From Fulvivirga marina (GTDB taxonomy: Bacteria; Bacteroidota; Bacteroidia; Cytophagales; Cyclobacteriaceae), in contig NZ_JAEUGD010000053.1 in assembly GCF_016775155.1 (NCBI RefSeq), positions 124,001 to 188,000 on the forward strand: 64,000 bases of DNA, read 5' to 3'. Positions 42,862-51,921 of the stretch are shown one piece after another. How positions within the stretch are numbered: the first letter of the stretch is position 1; each line of letters begins with the position of its first letter. The translations under genes were made by a program, and so were the position numbers. The notes under the pieces are model-generated. The model was not told where the DNA came from. It made no database searches and saw nothing but the letters and a program-made list of their open reading frames with translations.

Positions 42862-43635
42862 ATGACAAATTACGGTTTTACCCAAACCCCTGCCAAATCA
42901 GAGGCAGTTAGGGTTAATGGAAAGAATATCTATTATGAGGTTTATGGAGAGGGAGAACCCCTGATTTTACTTCATGGCTATACATCGTCTTCCAAGGCAT
43001 GGAAATCGTATATTTCCGACTTTGAAAGCAATTTTAAGGTCTATTTGGTAGATCTTACCGGTCATGGAAAGTCAGATGCTTTTAAAAGTGAGCTGTCCAT
43101 CCCCTCAGTGGGAGAAGACCTTAATGCCTTGTTTGCCCATTTAGAGTTGGAGCGGGTTAAAGCTATAGGTTTTAGCTATGGAGGTGATGTACTCTACCAA
43201 TTGGCGTTGATCAATCCCCAGGCTATTGAGTCTATGATTGTTATAGGTTCTTTAGGTTCATGGGATGTTAATAACCACCCTGAATGGCAGGAATACTTTG
43301 CTTATGAAAATATAGCCCAATTTGAATGGATAAGGTTTCATCATAATAGTGAAGAGCAGATTCGTGCTATATTGGAGCAGTTTAATAACTACACAGTGAG
43401 GTTGAGTGATGAGCAATTACAAAATATATCTATCAGAACTTTGATCATGCTGGGTGATGATGATGCAGGGATGCCACTGGAGGAAGTTTTAAGAGTGAGG
43501 AAGCATCTTCCGGAGTCAGACCTTTGGATATTACCTAATGTTTCTCATGGGGTGCATGAGGGAGAATATAAAGAAGAGTTTGTGAAAAGAGCTAAGAAAT
43601 TTTTCGCTGAGAAAACATCAACTGAAGAGCATTAG
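42862..43635 (+). CDS. Alpha/beta-hydrolase, export signal apparently lost
   Basis: 257 residues. Oxyanion-hole region EPLILLHGYTSS, nucleophile elbow GFSYGGD (Ser is S107 by eye), and a late His in PNVSHGVHEG give a full catalytic triad. Relatives begin with a signal peptide immediately before a T-N-Y-G-F-T-Q-T-type sequence; here that peptide starts at 42831 but is out of frame by one base and lacks its hydrophobic core end and cleavage site. The product may therefore stay in the cytoplasm. Substrate unknown. Its last 18 bp overlap the ECF remnant on the other strand. Confidence 0.85.
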   Translation: MTNYGFTQTPAKSEAVRVNGKNIYYEVYGEGEPLILLHGYTSSSKAWKSYISDFESNFKVYLVDLTGHGKSDAFKSELSIPSVGEDLNALFAHLELERVKAIGFSYGGDVLYQLALINPQAIESMIVIGSLGSWDVNNHPEWQEYFAYENIAQFEWIRFHHNSEEQIRAILEQFNNYTVRLSDEQLQNISIRTLIMLGDDDAGMPLEEVLRVRKHLPESDLWILPNVSHGVHEGEYKEEFVKRAKKFFAEKTSTEEH

Positions 43636-43929
43636 TGGATTAAATTCCCTGCCGGTATTCCTACCGATTTTTGCCCTTTTCGGATCATTTCTAGCGGTTT
43701 TGTTAAAAAGATAAGCCTTGTGGTCTTTCTTTATATCCGGATGTTTGCAGTCACGCCAGAGTATAAAAAAAATGTCTGCAACGAGTTCTTCGACGAGATC
43801 TGTATTTTTTACAATGGGATGGGAAAAGTTGCAGAGGGAGGAATAATAGCTTCTAAAGAGCATGTCAAGTGCTCTTTTGACACCAATAAGAATCCTTTTA
43901 AAAAGTATTAGTTCGTCTTCTCTGGTCAT
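43618..43929 (-). pseudogene. Truncated ECF sigma factor (region 2 only)
   Basis: 103 residues from ATG 43929 (MTREDELIL). Region 2 is recognisable: DMLFRSYYSSLCNFSHPIV, NTDLVEELVADIFFILW and HKAYLFNKTARN, as in the Bacteroidota FecI/SusD-locus sigma factors. After TARN the sequence degenerates (about 25 residues) and stops; the linker and region 4 (promoter -35 recognition), normally another about 90 residues, are missing. No FecR-like or TonB-receptor genes remain beside it. Inactive remnant. Confidence 0.72.
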
Positions 43930-44155
43930 GACCTTGTACTTCGAAGCAAAATTTGCAGTTAGTCTTAACTTTTTCAAAGGATGATGATTATGAAATTTTT
44001 AAGTTTAGATAAAGTTGGTGATAAAGTGGTTTTGCTTAAAAAGTGCTAAACTTATAGCTCAGGTTTTTAGTTGTAACGGAAGAGATGAAAAACCGTTTTA
44101 GAATTTATATTCTGAGGAGTTAATGGCTAACGCTGGAGGAGCCGGATAAATTTAA

Positions 44156-45271
44156 ATGAAGAAAATACTTAAAATGACATTGCTGATTATTGTATCTATT
44201 ATTGGTGTTATACTGATTGTAGGTGTGTTGTTCATAAACTTATCTCCGCAATTCGGAGCTAAAAGTACAGGTACTAATGCGGGGAGGCTTAAAAGTTCAC
44301 CTAACTATAAAGATGGGAGGTTTCATAATGTTGAAGAAACGGTGGTGATGAAGAGCATGAGCTATAGCACCATACCTTCCTATTTTACCAATGAAGGTAA
44401 GTCGCCCGATTGGTCCATACCGGTAGTAAAGATAACTTCACAATATTTTGATGATCACTCTGACTCTCTGACCAGGTTGACCTGGTTTGGACATTCTGCA
44501 GTGCTTCTGGAGATGGACGGGAAAAAGATATTTCTTGACCCTATGCTTGGAAGCGTGCCTTCACCGCACCCCTGGTTGGGTGCCAGCAGGTTTAACGATA
44601 CGCTACCGATGCCTATAGAGCAGTTGCCACACCTTGATGCGGTTTTGATCTCTCATGACCATTATGACCACCTTGACTATGGGTCTATCGTAGCGCTAAA
44701 AGACAAGGTGGACAAGTTTTACGTTCCCCTGGGTATAGCCGCTCATTTGAAGCTTTGGGGAGTTGATGAAGAAAAAATAACAGAGTTCGATTGGTGGCAG
44801 GAGGCTGATCTTGACGGTATTAAGTTGGTGTCTACGCCGGCACGTCACTTTTCGGGAAGAGGCCTTTTTGATCGTTTCAGTACGTTGTGGTGCTCATGGG
44901 TAGTACAAGGGAAACAGAACAGTATATTCTTTGGGGGTGACTCCGGATATGATGACAGCTTTAAGCTCATTGGTGAAAAATACGGGCCATTTGATTTTAC
45001 CATGTTGGAATGTGGGCAATACAATGAACAATGGCCAGAAATACACATGATGCCTGAAGAAACTGTGCAGGCCAATATCGATTTAGGGGGTAAAGTGATG
45101 ATGCCGATTCACTGGGGAGCTTTTAAATTATCGCTGCACCCCTGGGATGAACCGGTTGAAAGGGCATTGAAGAAAGCCGTGGAACTAAAGGTAAAAGTGG
45201 CAACACCTAAAATAGGGCAGGCTATTGTGCTGGATTCGGAAATTCCGGCTCCTGTATGGTGGAAAAGATAG
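44156..45271 (+). CDS. Membrane-anchored metallo-beta-lactamase-fold hydrolase (NAPE-PLD/UlaG-like)
   Basis: 371 residues with an N-terminal membrane helix (about 7-29). The hydrolase domain starts at LTWFGHSAVLLEMDGKKI; the dinuclear metal motif is LISHDHYDHLDY (H-x-H-x-D-H), followed by PARHFSGRGLF, the ligand Asp in FFGGDSGYD and the final His in MPIHWGAF. This matches the NAPE-PLD-like branch of MBL proteins, which includes phospholipase-D-like enzymes. Probably faces the periplasm. Monocistronic. Confidence 0.88.
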   Translation: MKKILKMTLLIIVSIIGVILIVGVLFINLSPQFGAKSTGTNAGRLKSSPNYKDGRFHNVEETVVMKSMSYSTIPSYFTNEGKSPDWSIPVVKITSQYFDDHSDSLTRLTWFGHSAVLLEMDGKKIFLDPMLGSVPSPHPWLGASRFNDTLPMPIEQLPHLDAVLISHDHYDHLDYGSIVALKDKVDKFYVPLGIAAHLKLWGVDEEKITEFDWWQEADLDGIKLVSTPARHFSGRGLFDRFSTLWCSWVVQGKQNSIFFGGDSGYDDSFKLIGEKYGPFDFTMLECGQYNEQWPEIHMMPEETVQANIDLGGKVMMPIHWGAFKLSLHPWDEPVERALKKAVELKVKVATPKIGQAIVLDSEIPAPVWWKR

Positions 45272-45328
45272 GGGCCCTTTTTCTAAGACTAACGTATATT
45301 CAACTATAGTCATCAGACTAAATCGTCC

Positions 45329-45904
45329 ATGAAAAGGTATGTGCTTATAGGAGTATCTCTGTTTATAGCCTGGTATCTTTTTAATACTTTCCGTATTCAT
45401 CAATACTCAAAAAAATATTTTGAGGAAGCATCTGATGTCGCGATAGTGTTGGGTGCCGGTACCCATGAAGGTACATTATCTCCGGTTTTTAGAGAACGGG
45501 CCAATCATGCAATCCGTCTGTACGAAGCTGGCAAAGTGCAATGTATAATTTTTACAGGTGGTTATGGAAGGGGACAGAGCATGTCGGATAGCAAAGCAGC
45601 AAAGCTATATGCTATAGAGCACGGTGTGCCCTCTTCGCGTGTATATATCGAAGAGAAATCAGAGATTACATTTGAGAACCTGAAAAATGCAAAGGAATTA
45701 ATGGATAGCCATCACTTAGAGACTGCCCTGATCGTGTCTGACCCCTTGCATATGAAAAGAGCCATGAGGATATGTGAAGGTCACGGGATCAATGGCAAGC
45801 CTTCTCCAACACTGACCTCTATGTATCGCTCTTGGGATTCCAAGTTTGAAGCTCTGGCGTACGAGTCTTTTTATTACAACCTGAATCTTATCTTTAGGCA
45901 TTGA
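45329..45904 (+). CDS. YdcF/SanA family (DUF218) membrane protein
   Basis: 191 residues. One N-terminal helix (about 5-20) anchors a DUF218 domain: AIVLGAGTHEGTLSPVFRERANHAI, IIFTGGYGRG, and EITFENLKNAKELMDSHHLETALIVSDPLHMKRA split by loops. Relatives influence envelope permeability (SanA) or bind S-adenosylmethionine (YdcF). Role in this organism unknown. Confidence 0.88.
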   Translation: MKRYVLIGVSLFIAWYLFNTFRIHQYSKKYFEEASDVAIVLGAGTHEGTLSPVFRERANHAIRLYEAGKVQCIIFTGGYGRGQSMSDSKAAKLYAIEHGVPSSRVYIEEKSEITFENLKNAKELMDSHHLETALIVSDPLHMKRAMRICEGHGINGKPSPTLTSMYRSWDSKFEALAYESFYYNLNLIFRH

Positions 45905-45931
45905 TTCATCATTGTTAAAGGAGATTGCCTT

Positions 45932-46468
45932 ATGAACCTGATCAGCCATTTGCATGACAAGATTGACACCGCAGGCCTTTGGGAAGACTACCCTGAACTT
46001 AGCCGTAATGAACACCTGAAAGTTCGCGGAAGCACAGATACCAGACTGTATTATGTAGTATCCGGTACATTAAGGGTTTATGTAATAGATGAGTTTGAAG
46101 AGCACACCATACGCTTTGGCTACCAGGGATCGATCATTGCTGCATTAGATTCTTTTATTACCGGAAAACCTTCCGACTTTTATATTCAGGCCCTCAAGAA
46201 GACTGAGCTTAAAATGATCCCCAAAACTACGTATATGGAGTTTGTGCAAAGCAACGCAGAAAATCTTCAGTTGTGGCATGACATACTTGAACAAATGGTA
46301 TATCAGCAGATGGAAAGAGAACGGGACCTGCTTACCTCTTCGCCGCTGGAGCGGTATGAAAGAGTTTTAAAGCGTAGCCCGCAGTTATTTCAGGAAGTTC
46401 CTCACAAGTACATCGCATCTTATTTGAGAATGACACCCGAGACACTCTCAAGAATTAAAAAGTCTTGA
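45932..46468 (+). CDS. Crp/Fnr-family transcriptional regulator (Bacteroidota type)
   Basis: 178 residues. An N-terminal cyclic-nucleotide-binding-like beta-roll (LYYVVSGTLRVYVIDEFEEHTIRFGY), a dimer helix (MVYQQMERERDLLT) and a C-terminal helix-turn-helix (QEVPHKYIASYLRMTPETLSRIKK). No Fe-S-binding Cys set at the N-terminus, so it is not a classical FNR. It is one of two intact Crp-type genes in the window and so a formal candidate for the NO-regulon operators at 3.2-8.5 kb, but it is 37 kb away and lacks any NO-sensor signature. Confidence 0.88.
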   Translation: MNLISHLHDKIDTAGLWEDYPELSRNEHLKVRGSTDTRLYYVVSGTLRVYVIDEFEEHTIRFGYQGSIIAALDSFITGKPSDFYIQALKKTELKMIPKTTYMEFVQSNAENLQLWHDILEQMVYQQMERERDLLTSSPLERYERVLKRSPQLFQEVPHKYIASYLRMTPETLSRIKKS

Positions 46469-46522
46469 TTTCAATCAATGTTTTTCAATCGGCAGATTTA
46501 GAACTTTATCAAAAAAAACACC

Positions 46523-47095
46523 ATGAAGATAGCATCAGAGGAATTGATAGCCGATTTGATTGAAAGAACAAGGCATAACCTTAATGAAGCAGAAAGGTTT
46601 AAAGGGCTTACTTTAAGGGAACTGAACTGGCGAAGTTGGGCTGACAGTTGGAGTGTACTGGAGTGCATAGAGCACCTGAACTTATATGGAGACTTTTATC
46701 TGCCTGAAATTGCACAGCGGATGTCTGCAAGTAATTATGGGCCTTCCGGGACTTTTAAAAGCGGAATGATAGGCAACTACTTTGCAGAAGGAATGCTTCC
46801 GAAGGAGAAGTTAAACAAAATGAAAACCTTTAAAGATAAAAATCCGATAGGTAGCAAGCTGGATATCACCACGCTTGATCGGTTTATTGGCCAGCAAAAG
46901 AAAACACTTGAGCTTCTCGATAAAGCAAGGCAAAAGGACCTGACCAAAACAAAGACAGCGATAAGTATTACTAAACTGCTGAAACTGAGGCTTGGAGATA
47001 CATTTCGTGTAGTGATATATCATAACCAGCGGCATATAGTGCAGGCAGGCAAGGTGCTTGCGGAGCAAAAGAAAACCAATTTGGTCATGGTATGA
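46523..47095 (+). CDS. DinB-family four-helix protein
   Basis: 190 residues. DinB-like pattern with potential metal-ligand histidines: WSVLECIEHLNLYGDFY (first His) and VVIYHNQRHIVQAGKV (two His near the C-terminus). Such proteins bind a divalent metal and include thiol S-transferases (bacillithiol/mycothiol enzymes), but the substrate cannot be told. Follows the Crp-type gene by 54 bp. Confidence 0.86.
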   Translation: MKIASEELIADLIERTRHNLNEAERFKGLTLRELNWRSWADSWSVLECIEHLNLYGDFYLPEIAQRMSASNYGPSGTFKSGMIGNYFAEGMLPKEKLNKMKTFKDKNPIGSKLDITTLDRFIGQQKKTLELLDKARQKDLTKTKTAISITKLLKLRLGDTFRVVIYHNQRHIVQAGKVLAEQKKTNLVMV

Positions 47096-47448
47096 CTTTC
47101 CTCCACCTAAAACTTTATGACCTTCTACAAACAAACCAAGAGCTTTTCTAGAAGCTCTTGGCCTCAACCTTGAGTTTCCCTTTGAGTTCCTGATCCGTTT
47201 GATTTCGTCTTGTTTGTATCTAACCTTCTTTTTTAGGTCTTCAACAGGGAAAACATTCCTTTTATCGTGAAAATCAGCGTTGCAAGGACTTAGAAAGTGA
47301 TTCTATCTGGAAATCAGTGTAAAAACAGGTTTTATTTCTTAAATTACATAATGGGCATGGAATGTGTTTTTGCAATAATTTGTCCGAAATGCTGCTTTTA
47401 CATTCTCTCACCCTGAAATAATTTTTCATACTCTGTTTTCTGATTTTT
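47096..47448. other. 353-bp gap with a hairpin; no gene recognised
   Basis: Contains the hairpin at 47136-47161 and, towards 47400, the presumed promoter of the PAP2 gene. A minus-strand open frame across 47100-47260 has some coding-like composition but overlaps the DinB gene antisense, so I do not call it. Confidence 0.4.
47136..47161 (+). terminator. Hairpin after the DinB gene
   Basis: CCAAGAGCTT (47136-47145) and AAGCTCTTGG (47152-47161) are perfect complements with a 6-nt loop, 40 bp after the DinB stop. There is no T-tract, so it may stabilise the 3' end rather than terminate by itself. Confidence 0.5.
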
Positions 47449-48225
47449 ATGCTATCAACTATCAAAAAGGAGCAGCTTTTTTTTATTCTGCTTCTCATCT
47501 CATCTGCCGTCTACGGGCAAAAAGACACTTTGAAAACCACGCTTAAATGGCATCAACGAAAATCCTTTAAAGTCGCTGCTGTTCCCATGTTTCTCACAGC
47601 TGCGGCAATTACCACCATGTCTGTAGACCAACATACTGATATTAGTAAATACAGTATTCAAAGTGAGTTTCTTGAACAGCCACAAATGATCCGTACCAAC
47701 ATAGAAGATAAATTCCGGTATGCCCCAGTGGCTATGGTCTATGGGCTTAACCTTGTAGGGATAAAGGGGGAAAATAATTTTGGAGAGCGTACGATCATAC
47801 TCTCCAAAGCTATATTACTACAGCATGCCATTACTACTGTCATGAAGAGAGGGTTTCATATGGCGCGACCGGGAGGGGGAGGCTATTCTTTTCCATCGGC
47901 TCATACTGCCAGAGCCTTTGCAACCGCCACTTTCATGCACTACGAATACAAAGAGGTAAGTCCCTGGTATAGTGTGGCAGGCTATTCTTTTGCCGTGGCT
48001 ACAGGTGCGCTCAGGGTTGTGAACAATCATCATTGGCTTCCTGATGTGCTGGTAGGAGCAGGGATAGGTATTTTAAGCACTAAGCTGGTTTACCTTACTC
48101 ATAAACATAAGCTGACCAAATGGCTCGACAGATGGGGAGAAAAAAAGGAAAAAGAAAGCAAGTTGACCTTGTTGCCCTCCTACACAGGTGAAGGCCCGGG
48201 AGTTTACTTGAACTTGCAGTTGTAG
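47449..48225 (+). CDS. PAP2-family phosphatase
   Basis: 258 residues with a signal-like N-terminus (about 1-23, ending VYGQ). The three phosphatase motifs are present: a K-R-x(5)-R-P-type MKRGFHMARP, YSFPSAHTARA, and ALRVVNNHHWLPDVLVGAG (R-x(5)-H-x(3)-D). It dephosphorylates membrane lipid phosphates such as undecaprenyl diphosphate or phosphatidate in the periplasm. Ends in a convergent gap facing the DUF389 gene. Confidence 0.9.
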   Translation: MLSTIKKEQLFFILLLISSAVYGQKDTLKTTLKWHQRKSFKVAAVPMFLTAAAITTMSVDQHTDISKYSIQSEFLEQPQMIRTNIEDKFRYAPVAMVYGLNLVGIKGENNFGERTIILSKAILLQHAITTVMKRGFHMARPGGGGYSFPSAHTARAFATATFMHYEYKEVSPWYSVAGYSFAVATGALRVVNNHHWLPDVLVGAGIGILSTKLVYLTHKHKLTKWLDRWGEKKEKESKLTLLPSYTGEGPGVYLNLQL

Positions 48226-48338
48226 TAAATACATGCACGCGTTTGGTTCGTTCTGTCTCTTAGTTTTTTGATTTTCAGTATGATACAGAGTCCTTTTCAA
48301 GACTCGAAGAGCACTCTGCGTCTGCTAATCGACACCTG

Positions 48339-49340
48339 TCACTCCCACATATAATAAATTATAGCAATCAATATAATTAATAGAACTGCCCAAAGCGTAA
48401 TAGCTGTACGCGTGGCTCTGTTGGCTCTCTCAGCTTCCCAATAAGTTCTCGGCCTGATCCCCTGGGCCAGAAAAGTAATAATCCCGGCGAGGTTGAGGCA
48501 TATGACGTTCGTTAACAAGAGCAACCAGGCGCCAAGCGCCAGGGAGTAGTTCCCCGAGCCAAGGAATAATCCCATGGTTACCAGTGGAGGCATGAGTGCC
48601 ACAGCTACCATTACGCCGATCAGGGCACTGGAAGCTCCACTTGTAAAAGCCAGAACACCGGCAACTCCGGAAGCTAACGCCAAGGCCACATCAGAGATTG
48701 ATATCTCGGTTCTGGCCACTAACTCAGCGCTGTTTTGATTGAAATTGATAAAATAGCCAAAGACAATAGATAATGCCAGGGCAATGAGCAAACCACTGAT
48801 ATTGGTTTTTAGTGCATCCCGTGCCATTTGTAGGTCCCCGAGGGTAGTTGCAAAGGCAAAGGCTACATTAGGTCCCAGCAAGGGAGCGATAACCATGGCA
48901 CCTATTACTATAGTAACATTATCCCGCATCAAACCATTAGCGGCCACGATAGTAGATAAAATGACCATAGCTATGTAAACCCAGCTAAACTTCATGCTGT
49001 CTTTAATGTCTGAAAACAACTCCTCGCGGCTCACCCTTAAAACAGCCTTCTTTTTTTCTTCAGGAGAGGTGTACTTGTCTTCTTTTTTTGTTTCATAGCG
49101 AGGTACGGTAGCTTCTACCGGTAGAATTACTGCTTGAAATCCCTCAGCATGTCCGCATGCTTTTTCAAGGTCATCAAGGAATGCTTCCGTTTCTCCAACC
49201 GGCAAGAGTACTTTGATGAGACTTCCTGATTCACCAGATGTATCCTTCCAAAAGCCTATGACCGCATCGTTCTCAAGGATCTTTTTAAAGCTCTCTTTTT
49301 CCGATTCGGGAAGTATGATTTCAACCAGCCGTAAAGCCAT
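48339..49340 (-). CDS. DUF389 (TIGR00341-type) membrane protein
   Basis: 333 residues. A soluble N-terminal ferredoxin-like domain (1-80) and a charged linker precede seven or so helices with DUF389 motifs: VIGAMVIAPLLGPNVAFAFA, ALASGVAGVLAFTSGASSALIGVMVAVALMPPLV split by short loops. These proteins resemble transporters but no substrate is established. Single gene, divergent from the methyltransferase gene. Confidence 0.9.
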   Translation of the reverse strand: MALRLVEIILPESEKESFKKILENDAVIGFWKDTSGESGSLIKVLLPVGETEAFLDDLEKACGHAEGFQAVILPVEATVPRYETKKEDKYTSPEEKKKAVLRVSREELFSDIKDSMKFSWVYIAMVILSTIVAANGLMRDNVTIVIGAMVIAPLLGPNVAFAFATTLGDLQMARDALKTNISGLLIALALSIVFGYFINFNQNSAELVARTEISISDVALALASGVAGVLAFTSGASSALIGVMVAVALMPPLVTMGLFLGSGNYSLALGAWLLLLTNVICLNLAGIITFLAQGIRPRTYWEAERANRATRTAITLWAVLLIILIAIIYYMWE

Positions 49341-49434
49341 TTTTATATTGTTTAACTTCCTCTAGTTAGAGGAAAATTGTAAATTAAAGATAACAAAAAA
49401 CTCTTTTACTCTTTCAGAAAACCAACCTGCTTGA

Positions 49435-50223
49435 ATGTCAGTAAAATATGATTCCATAGGAATAGGGTATAATCGTACACGAAGGGCCGACACATATCTA
49501 TTGAAAAGAATTTACGAAAATTTGAGTCCTGACAGCTCAGGTTTGTACCTCGATATAGGATGTGGTACAGGAAACTATACTCACGGATTGCATCAGGCGG
49601 GATTGCGTATGGTCGGTATCGATCCTTCGGAAACGATGTTGAAAATAGCCAGTGTAGCGAATAATGATATCAGCTGGTTGTGGGGTGAGGCAGAAAATAC
49701 TGGGCTGGAAAATGCCAGTGTTCATGGAGCGGTAGCAACCCTTACCATACATCACTGGCCCAACCTTGAGAGAGGTTTTTCTGAAATAAACAGGGTACTC
49801 AGGAAATCTGGCAGAATAGTAATATTTACCTCAACACCTGAGCAAATGGAAGGATATTGGTTAAACCATTATTTCCCTGTTATGATGAAAAGCTCTATAG
49901 ATCAAATGCCAACCTTGTCCAAGGTTACATCTGCTCTGGAAAGTGCAGGTATCTCTTGGGTAAGTTGTGAGAAGTACAGCGTTAAGCCTGACCTGCAAGA
50001 CCTGTTTTTGTATTGTGGTAAAGATAACCCTGACCTTTATTTTGATCCGGCTATCAGGCAGGGCATTTCTTCATTTTCTTCATTGGCCAATGCGGTAGAA
50101 GTAGAAGCAGGATTGAGACAGTTAAAAGATGATGTGATTTCGGGAAAAGTGAAAGAGGTTATAGAATCATTTGAGAATGATTTAGGAGACTACCTGTTTA
50201 TTATGGGGCAAAAAAAAGATTAA
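49435..50223 (+). CDS. Class I SAM-dependent methyltransferase
   Basis: 262 residues. SAM-binding motif I YLDIGCGTGNYT (about 38-49), motif II around IDPSETML, and the GAVATLTIHHW post-region of Methyltransf_11 proteins. The C-terminal part (MEGYWLNHYFPVMMK ...) determines an unknown acceptor. It begins a run of four plus-strand genes (methyltransferase, SRPBCC, FMN reductase, DUF998). Confidence 0.9.
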   Translation: MSVKYDSIGIGYNRTRRADTYLLKRIYENLSPDSSGLYLDIGCGTGNYTHGLHQAGLRMVGIDPSETMLKIASVANNDISWLWGEAENTGLENASVHGAVATLTIHHWPNLERGFSEINRVLRKSGRIVIFTSTPEQMEGYWLNHYFPVMMKSSIDQMPTLSKVTSALESAGISWVSCEKYSVKPDLQDLFLYCGKDNPDLYFDPAIRQGISSFSSLANAVEVEAGLRQLKDDVISGKVKEVIESFENDLGDYLFIMGQKKD

Positions 50224-50240
50224 AACCAAAAAATGAATTT

Positions 50241-50651
50241 ATGGAAAGTGTAAAAGATATAGGTTTAACTAAGGATGTAGGTTATCAATTTGGAAAGAGG
50301 AGGACATTCGACTTATCGGTTGAAGATGTGTGGGAGTTTATGTTTTCCAAGGAAGGGTTGAGACTTTGGCTAGGCACTTTATTTGGAGATTTGGAATTAA
50401 AACAACCTTTTGAGACCCAAGAAGGTATAAGAGGAGAGTTGCGGGTTATGAAACCCTTTTCTCACATTCGTATGTCGTGGGCTAAAGAAGAATGGGAGAA
50501 TACCTCAACACTTCAGGTTCGTGTATTAAAAGCTAAATATGGTGCTACTATAGTCTTTCATCAGGAAAAGCTGCAAGATAAAACTCAGAGAAAGGAAATG
50601 AAAAACTATTGGGACGAGGTAATGGAAAATATAACAGAAGCATTGAGTTGA
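50241..50651 (+). CDS. SRPBCC (AHSA1/START-like) protein
   Basis: 136 residues. SRPBCC fold features: SVEDVWEFMFSKEGLRLWLG, RGELRVMKPFSHIRMSWAKEEW, TIVFHQEKLQDKTQRKEMKNYWDEVMENI. It binds small hydrophobic molecules or assists Hsp90 in other systems; here unknown. Starts 17 bp after the methyltransferase. Confidence 0.85.
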   Translation: MESVKDIGLTKDVGYQFGKRRTFDLSVEDVWEFMFSKEGLRLWLGTLFGDLELKQPFETQEGIRGELRVMKPFSHIRMSWAKEEWENTSTLQVRVLKAKYGATIVFHQEKLQDKTQRKEMKNYWDEVMENITEALS

Positions 50652-50663
50652 AAATTAAGATTA

Positions 50664-51221
50664 ATGATGAAAAAGAAGATTTTAGCCATATCAGGGAGTA
50701 CCAGAAAGCAGTCTTCAAACGAAGTAATACTGAATATTATTGCTGATTGGTACGCAGATACGCTGGATATTGAGATATATGATGGAATCGGCAAGCTGCC
50801 TCATTTTAATCCCGATCAGGCAGGGGAGCATTGTCCTGACGTGGTAAAACAGTTTCAGGATAAGATCCAAAACTCTGATGGAGTGTTAATATGTACGCCG
50901 GAGTATGTATTTAGTCTTCCCGGAAGCTTGAAGAATGCTATCGAGTGGAATGTAGCTACTACCGTTTTCTCTGGTAAACCCGTGGCTACTATAGTGGCTT
51001 CGGCTTCAGGGGAAAAAGCTTTTGAAGCTTTGAATTTAATCATGACAACCCTTGAGTCTAACCTTCCTGATAGTTGCCGGCTTTTGATCAGAGGAGCCAG
51101 AGGGAAAGTAAAAGATGGACAGATCGCAGATAAAGATACAGAAGACCAGATCAAGGCGCTGATGGATTCGCTGGCAGATGTTATGGAAGCTAATGAACCG
51201 GTGTCGGTGGAGAAAGTCTAG
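50664..51221 (+). CDS. NADPH-dependent FMN reductase family flavodoxin-fold protein
   Basis: 185 residues. Flavodoxin-fold FMN site: ILAISGSTRKQSSNEVIL (phosphate loop), CTPEYVFSLPGSLKNAIEW (isoalloxazine contact, typical T-P-E-Y), and VATIVASASGEKA. Likely reduces quinones, chromate or azo compounds with NADPH. Twelve bp after the SRPBCC gene. Confidence 0.92.
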   Translation: MMKKKILAISGSTRKQSSNEVILNIIADWYADTLDIEIYDGIGKLPHFNPDQAGEHCPDVVKQFQDKIQNSDGVLICTPEYVFSLPGSLKNAIEWNVATTVFSGKPVATIVASASGEKAFEALNLIMTTLESNLPDSCRLLIRGARGKVKDGQIADKDTEDQIKALMDSLADVMEANEPVSVEKV

Positions 51222-51250
51222 CAGATATACGGTTTTCAAAACTATAATGA

Positions 51251-51832
51251 ATGAAGAGCAGGACCAGGACCTTATCCTTTGTGTTGGCCTATGTACTGCT
51301 GGTAATGGTGATGTTTCTGTTGCCGGCTTTCAGTGCCAGTGATTATAGCTTAGTGCAAAACACAACCAGCCAACTGGGTGCTCAGGCCACGCCCAATGCC
51401 TGGATCATGAACATTACCTTTGTGGCGCTGGGGCTGTCTTCCATAGTGGCAGGCTGGAAATTTTTAAAAAACTACTGGATTCAACAGATAATACTCGTGG
51501 TTTTTGGATTTTCATTGGTGATGGTAGCTATTTACAGGCATGCACCAATTGATATTACGGTCGGTTATGATAATCATCAGCATAGAATACACTCTTTATT
51601 TGCATCCATTACAGGTTTTTCATTCACGGTCTTTGCCTTTTCCATGGCATTTGTGTTTAAGCATATGTACGACCGGTGGATAGCTATGTTAGTGGGTATT
51701 TTTGCAGTCTTACTTTCCATTTTAATGTTTAGCATTGCTGACTTTGCAGGCATATGGCAGCGAATGATCTTCGTTATGTCATTTGGCTGGCTTATTTATA
51801 TTTTCAGTTCCAAGAGAAAGAAGAAACTGTGA
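51251..51832 (+). CDS. DUF998 membrane protein
   Basis: 193 residues, six helices. DUF998-like SDYSLVQNTTSQLGAQATPNAW after the first helix and the HRIHSLFASITGFSF segment. Integral membrane protein of unknown function. Last of the four-gene run. Confidence 0.85.
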   Translation: MKSRTRTLSFVLAYVLLVMVMFLLPAFSASDYSLVQNTTSQLGAQATPNAWIMNITFVALGLSSIVAGWKFLKNYWIQQIILVVFGFSLVMVAIYRHAPIDITVGYDNHQHRIHSLFASITGFSFTVFAFSMAFVFKHMYDRWIAMLVGIFAVLLSILMFSIADFAGIWQRMIFVMSFGWLIYIFSSKRKKKL

Positions 51833-51921
51833 CGGAGGCTGACTCTTCAGTTACACCCAGGTTACGGATGTGCCAGTAAAAAGAATCTCTACAATTATCC
51901 TGTTTTTCATAAAATATGTTG

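Noticed and set aside
45932-46468. Assigning this Crp-type protein as the activator of the NO regulon
   Set aside because: It has no Fe-S or heme-sensor signature and lies 37 kb from the sites; nothing but family membership supports it.
46811-47167. Minus-strand open frame across the DinB gene end
   Set aside because: Needs a TTG start and is mostly antisense to a well-supported gene; looks like a shadow frame.
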